This document shows, piece after piece, positions 61,135-64,000 of a stretch of DNA of 64,000 nt (positions are counted from its first letter, which is position 1; every line of letters starts with the position of its first letter). This DNA comes from a bacterium. GTDB taxonomy: Bacteria; Myxococcota_A; Bradymonadia; UBA7976; UBA1532. Location of the stretch: positions 1 to 64,000 of the forward strand of contig JAUHYW010000004.1 in the NCBI GenBank assembly GCA_030426085.1, written 5' to 3'. The notes beneath the pieces were generated by a model. It was not told where the DNA came from. It worked only from the letters and a program-made list of their open reading frames with translations, and made no database searches. Both the position numbers and the translations under genes were made by a program.

Positions 61135-62556
61135 TCAGCCGGGCTTCTTCAGGCTGCCCAGCAGATCCTTCAGCGGGTGGGCGGCGCCGTCGAAGCGGTC
61201 CTTGTGGGTCGAGCCGTTCTCCAGCTTGAGCACGCCCCGGGGGCAGACGGCGGCGCAGACCCCGCAGCCCACGCACGAGGCCCGCACGATGTTCTCGCCC
61301 CGCATGGCGTAGGCCCGCACGTCGATGCCCATCTCGCAGTAGGTCGAGCAGTTGCCGCACGACATGCACTGCCCGCCGTTGGTGGTGATGCGGAAGCGGC
61401 TGAAGAAGCGCTGGATGATGCCCAGGATGGCGGCCATCGGGCAGAAGAAGCGGCACCACACCCGGCTGCCCATCAGCGGGTAGAAGCCGACGCCGACCAC
61501 GCCCGAGAGCATCGAGACGACCACGAAGCCGTAGATCTTGTTGGCCGTCGCCGAGGCCCCGCCGAGGATCGCGCCCTCGGTGGTGTTGTTGATCCACAGC
61601 ATCGCGGTGACGACGACGACGCTGACCAGGGTCAGGTGGATCGACCACCGCTCGAACTTCCAGGCGGCCATCTTCTTCGAGCTGAGCTGGCGGAACGGGT
61701 CCCCGGCGGTCTCGGCCAGCCCCCCGCAGCCACAGACCCACGAGCAGTACCACCGTTTGCCGAAGCGCCAGGTCAGGATCGGGGTGAGCACGAAGCTGGC
61801 GATGATGCCCCATCCGATCATGAACAGCCCGACCCCGCCGGCCTTGCTCGTCAGCTCGCTGATCTTGCCGGGGAAGAGGTACTCCGGCTTCAGCGGCCAG
61901 AAGTAGGTGAAGTAGAATTCGGGCTGGCTGAAGGCGATGAGCAGCGCCGGCAGCAGGAAGGCGAAGCCGAGCTGGAAGAACATCACCGAGGCGGTGCGCA
62001 GCAGGTGATAGCGGTTGTGGCGGTAGCGGTAGAACATGCGCACGCCCATCACCAGCACGGCGACGGTGTACATGAACCCGTAGAGGAACCACTGGTCGGC
62101 GTGGGTCCCGCGCAGGGCCTGGCTGAGCGGCTCGAGCAGCGCGATGACGCCGCCGGCGGGCTGGCCCCAGTCAACGAAGCCCAGGTGGCGGGGGAACCAG
62201 TAGAGCACGACGTAGAAGCCGGTGATGGCCACGCCGAGCAGGATGCCGGCGGCCTTGCGGCCCTTGAAGACGTCGAAGAAGGTGCCATCGTGCTTGATGC
62301 CGGGGGTGGTGCCGGCATAGCTGGCCCAGATGAAGAGCAGCGCGAAGCCGATCAGGGGGCCGAAGGCGAGGGCGAAGGCGCCCCAGCCGCTGCCGAGCAT
62401 GTGGCCGAAGCCGGCGGCGATCGAGGGGATGAGCGAGAGCCAGATGCCGGCCCCGGCGATCGTGCGCAGGGTCGGGTGGCCCCCGGGCTGGTGGGGGTGC
62501 TCGGCGGCGGAGGCCGAGGCGTGCACCCCGGTCGGCGGGTTGGCGTCGGCGGTCAT
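61135..62556 (-). CDS. NapH/NosR/YccM-type 4Fe-4S membrane protein
   Basis: 473 residues with about eight TM helices. Membrane Cys motifs CSWVCGCGG (about 275) and CRFFCPMA (about 365) are followed by two cytoplasmic 4Fe-4S clusters, CMSCGNCSTYC (about 395) and CVGCGVCAAVCPRG (about 427). Family members move electrons between the quinone pool and periplasmic or cytoplasmic partners. Starts by ATGA overlap (62553-62556) with the oxidoreductase gene, so the two are made together and probably form one electron path from NAD(P)H. Downstream is the repeat region. Confidence 0.88.
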   Translation of the reverse strand: MTADANPPTGVHASASAAEHPHQPGGHPTLRTIAGAGIWLSLIPSIAAGFGHMLGSGWGAFALAFGPLIGFALLFIWASYAGTTPGIKHDGTFFDVFKGRKAAGILLGVAITGFYVVLYWFPRHLGFVDWGQPAGGVIALLEPLSQALRGTHADQWFLYGFMYTVAVLVMGVRMFYRYRHNRYHLLRTASVMFFQLGFAFLLPALLIAFSQPEFYFTYFWPLKPEYLFPGKISELTSKAGGVGLFMIGWGIIASFVLTPILTWRFGKRWYCSWVCGCGGLAETAGDPFRQLSSKKMAAWKFERWSIHLTLVSVVVVTAMLWINNTTEGAILGGASATANKIYGFVVVSMLSGVVGVGFYPLMGSRVWCRFFCPMAAILGIIQRFFSRFRITTNGGQCMSCGNCSTYCEMGIDVRAYAMRGENIVRASCVGCGVCAAVCPRGVLKLENGSTHKDRFDGAAHPLKDLLGSLKKPG

Positions 62557-63863
62557 CGGAGCTGCTCCCGGAGGCTGCCGACGATGGCCGGCTCGTAGCG
62601 GTGGTAGAACTCGGGGTCGAAGTTGCCGTCGCTCAGGTTGTCGAGCACGTAATCCGGCGTGCGCTGCTCGGCGATCCACCGCTCGCAGACGCGGTGCCGA
62701 TAGCGGATGCCCATCGCGTTGACTCCGATGACGTGCCCCCCGGCGTCCATCACCAGCCGGAAGCTGTGGCGCTGGGCGGCGTCCTCCCAATAGATCTGGG
62801 TCACCCCGTCGGGCGCCGGGCGGCCGGCGGGCGGCACCTGGCCGTAAGTGTGCCACTCGAGGTCGAGGAACTTCGCCGAGTTGAACCAGATGCCGCGGTC
62901 GTAGGTGGCCTCTTCGCCGGCGAGCACCCGCCCGAGCACCTCGCCGTGCATCCGGCCGGTGTACCAGAGCTGCTCGATGCGGTTGCGCTCGCCCTCGGGG
63001 GTCACGATCTCGGCGCAGTCGCCCACCGCGAAGACGTCCGGGGCCTGCGCGCGGAACGAGAGGTCGCACAGGACGCCGCGCCCGGTGGGCACCGCGCTGC
63101 CCTCGAGCGCCGAGAGGTTGGGCCGCACGCCGGCGGTCAGCCCGACGAACTGGCACGCGATGCGCTCGCCGCCCTTGGTGACCACCGCCGAGGCCCGCCC
63201 CTGCCCGTCGGGCACGATCTCGGCCAGCTCGGCGCCGCAGCGCAGCTCGATGCCGCCCTCCCGGATGAGGTCGCCGACCATCAGCGACTCCTCGCGGGGC
63301 ATGGCGTTGTCCCAGTAGCTCTCCTCGCGGGCGAGGATGGTGACCCGCTTGCCCCGGCTGTGCAGCATCTCGGCCAGCTCGATGCCGATGAGGCCGCCGC
63401 CGACGATCACCCCGTGCTCGATCTGGTCGCTGATGGCTTCGAGCGACTCGACGTCCTGGAGCCCGTAGAGCCCCTGCACCCGCGCGAGGTCCTGGCCGGG
63501 CCAGCCGAACTTGTTGGGGGTCGAGCCGGTGGCGAGCACGAGCTGGTCGTAGTCGAGCGTCTCGCCGCCGGTGAAGCGCAGCGCTTTGTTCTCGACGTCG
63601 ACGTGCTCGACCCAGCCCCGTTTCAGGTCGATGCGCTGCTTGCGCCACATGTGGTCTTCGTAGGGCTTGGTGTCCCAGAGGCGCATGTGCCCCATGTAGA
63701 GGTACATGAGCGCCGGCCGGCTGTAGAAGTGGTCCGACTCCCCCGAGATGAGGGTGATGCGGGCCTTCTTGTCCCGCCGGCGCAGGGTCAGCGCGGTGGT
63801 GACCCCCGCGATCCCGTTGCCGATGATCGCGACGTGGCGACCCTTCTTCTTTCCGAAGAGCAA
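62553..63863 (-). CDS. FAD-dependent pyridine nucleotide oxidoreductase
   Basis: 436 residues, two-dinucleotide-binding fold: FAD loop IIGNGIAGVT (13-22), LVLATGSTPN (about 107-116), NAD(P)H loop VIVGGGLIGIELAE (about 150-163) and FAVGDCAE (about 286-293). Closest in pattern to NADH-dependent nitrite-, rubredoxin- and ferredoxin-reductases; no redox-active Cys pair. TTG start: GGGAGG precedes it by a short gap and the frame has no better ATG. First gene of the pair with the polyferredoxin protein, likely its NAD(P)H input module. Confidence 0.87.
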   Translation of the reverse strand: MLFGKKKGRHVAIIGNGIAGVTTALTLRRRDKKARITLISGESDHFYSRPALMYLYMGHMRLWDTKPYEDHMWRKQRIDLKRGWVEHVDVENKALRFTGGETLDYDQLVLATGSTPNKFGWPGQDLARVQGLYGLQDVESLEAISDQIEHGVIVGGGLIGIELAEMLHSRGKRVTILAREESYWDNAMPREESLMVGDLIREGGIELRCGAELAEIVPDGQGRASAVVTKGGERIACQFVGLTAGVRPNLSALEGSAVPTGRGVLCDLSFRAQAPDVFAVGDCAEIVTPEGERNRIEQLWYTGRMHGEVLGRVLAGEEATYDRGIWFNSAKFLDLEWHTYGQVPPAGRPAPDGVTQIYWEDAAQRHSFRLVMDAGGHVIGVNAMGIRYRHRVCERWIAEQRTPDYVLDNLSDGNFDPEFYHRYEPAIVGSLREQLR

Positions 63864-64000
63864 AGCGACCTCCCTGTGATGTGGTGTGTCGCGCGGGACT
63901 ACGGGGCGGCGGTCGCCGGGTTACCGCCGACCGCGTCGCGATCCGACCGCCACTGGCGGCCGGTCTCGCGCATCTGATGACCCGAGCGTGACACCTCCCC

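Noticed and set aside
58651-62598. Plus-strand open frame of 1315 codons across the TIR fusion, the repeat array and the polyferredoxin gene
   Set aside because: Crosses two well-supported opposite genes and has low-complexity Arg/Pro/Gly composition.

Overview
The window is very GC-rich (visibly GC at nearly every third codon position) and reads as a chromosomal piece of a myxobacterium-like member of the Myxococcota (former Deltaproteobacteria). Pointers are the many eukaryote-like Ser/Thr kinases, an FHA protein, lipoproteins with Asp/Cys-rich MopE-type repeats and DCP-type cysteine motifs, a DUF2723 membrane protein, and a NapH-type polyferredoxin. No rRNA, CRISPR array, transposase or integrase was seen. 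Species-level assignment is not possible by eye.

Layout. 0-14 kb: the 5' end of comEC runs off the left edge, followed by a multi-pass membrane protein, an FHA/TM protein, a CheY-like regulator, a 998-residue S41 C-terminal processing protease, tRNA-Pro(CGG) overlapping the end of rpe, rsmB, a flavin-dependent halogenase-like gene divergent from an Asp/Asn beta-hydroxylase-like gene, and a DUF2723 protein. 14-22 kb: core housekeeping block tRNA-Gln(TTG)-prs-rplY-pth, then the membrane pyrophosphatase hppA, then rpsF-rpsR-rplI-dnaB plus a response regulator. 22-38 kb: envelope and lipid block with a 2887-residue lipoprotein carrying 44 MopE-like repeats, a fatty-acid-hydroxylase-superfamily protein, a sulfotransferase, a lipoprotein alpha/beta hydrolase, a membrane metallophosphoesterase and a ceramidase-like lipoprotein.

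37.7-60.2 kb is the accessory heart of the window: a signalling island with six protein-kinase folds in five genes. It holds a dead kinase fused to an Hsp70/actin-type ATPase (37733-40738); two secreted TPR-like operons pointing apart; a five-gene, overlap-coupled operon ending in a transmembrane kinase and a 1220-residue helical protein (42584-51647); a coupled pair made of a kinase-pseudokinase protein and a zinc-ribbon-inserted kinase (51702-55915); and a TIR-kinase-FGE-sulfatase fusion (57994-60234). The last 35 conserved residues of that fusion align without gaps to the variable region of diversity-generating retroelement targets, and a 900-base array of 42-43 bp inverted and direct repeats lies upstream of it. 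Between these sit an orphan 4-hydroxybenzoyl-CoA-reductase-like beta subunit and a DUF882 peptidase-like protein.

61-64 kb: a polyferredoxin membrane protein and an FAD/NAD(P)H oxidoreductase, overlap-coupled and probably one electron-transfer unit. The island plus the TIR fusion and its array are the best candidates for an undescribed system, plausibly an envelope-to-cytoplasm sensing or self/non-self conflict network; that role is inference.
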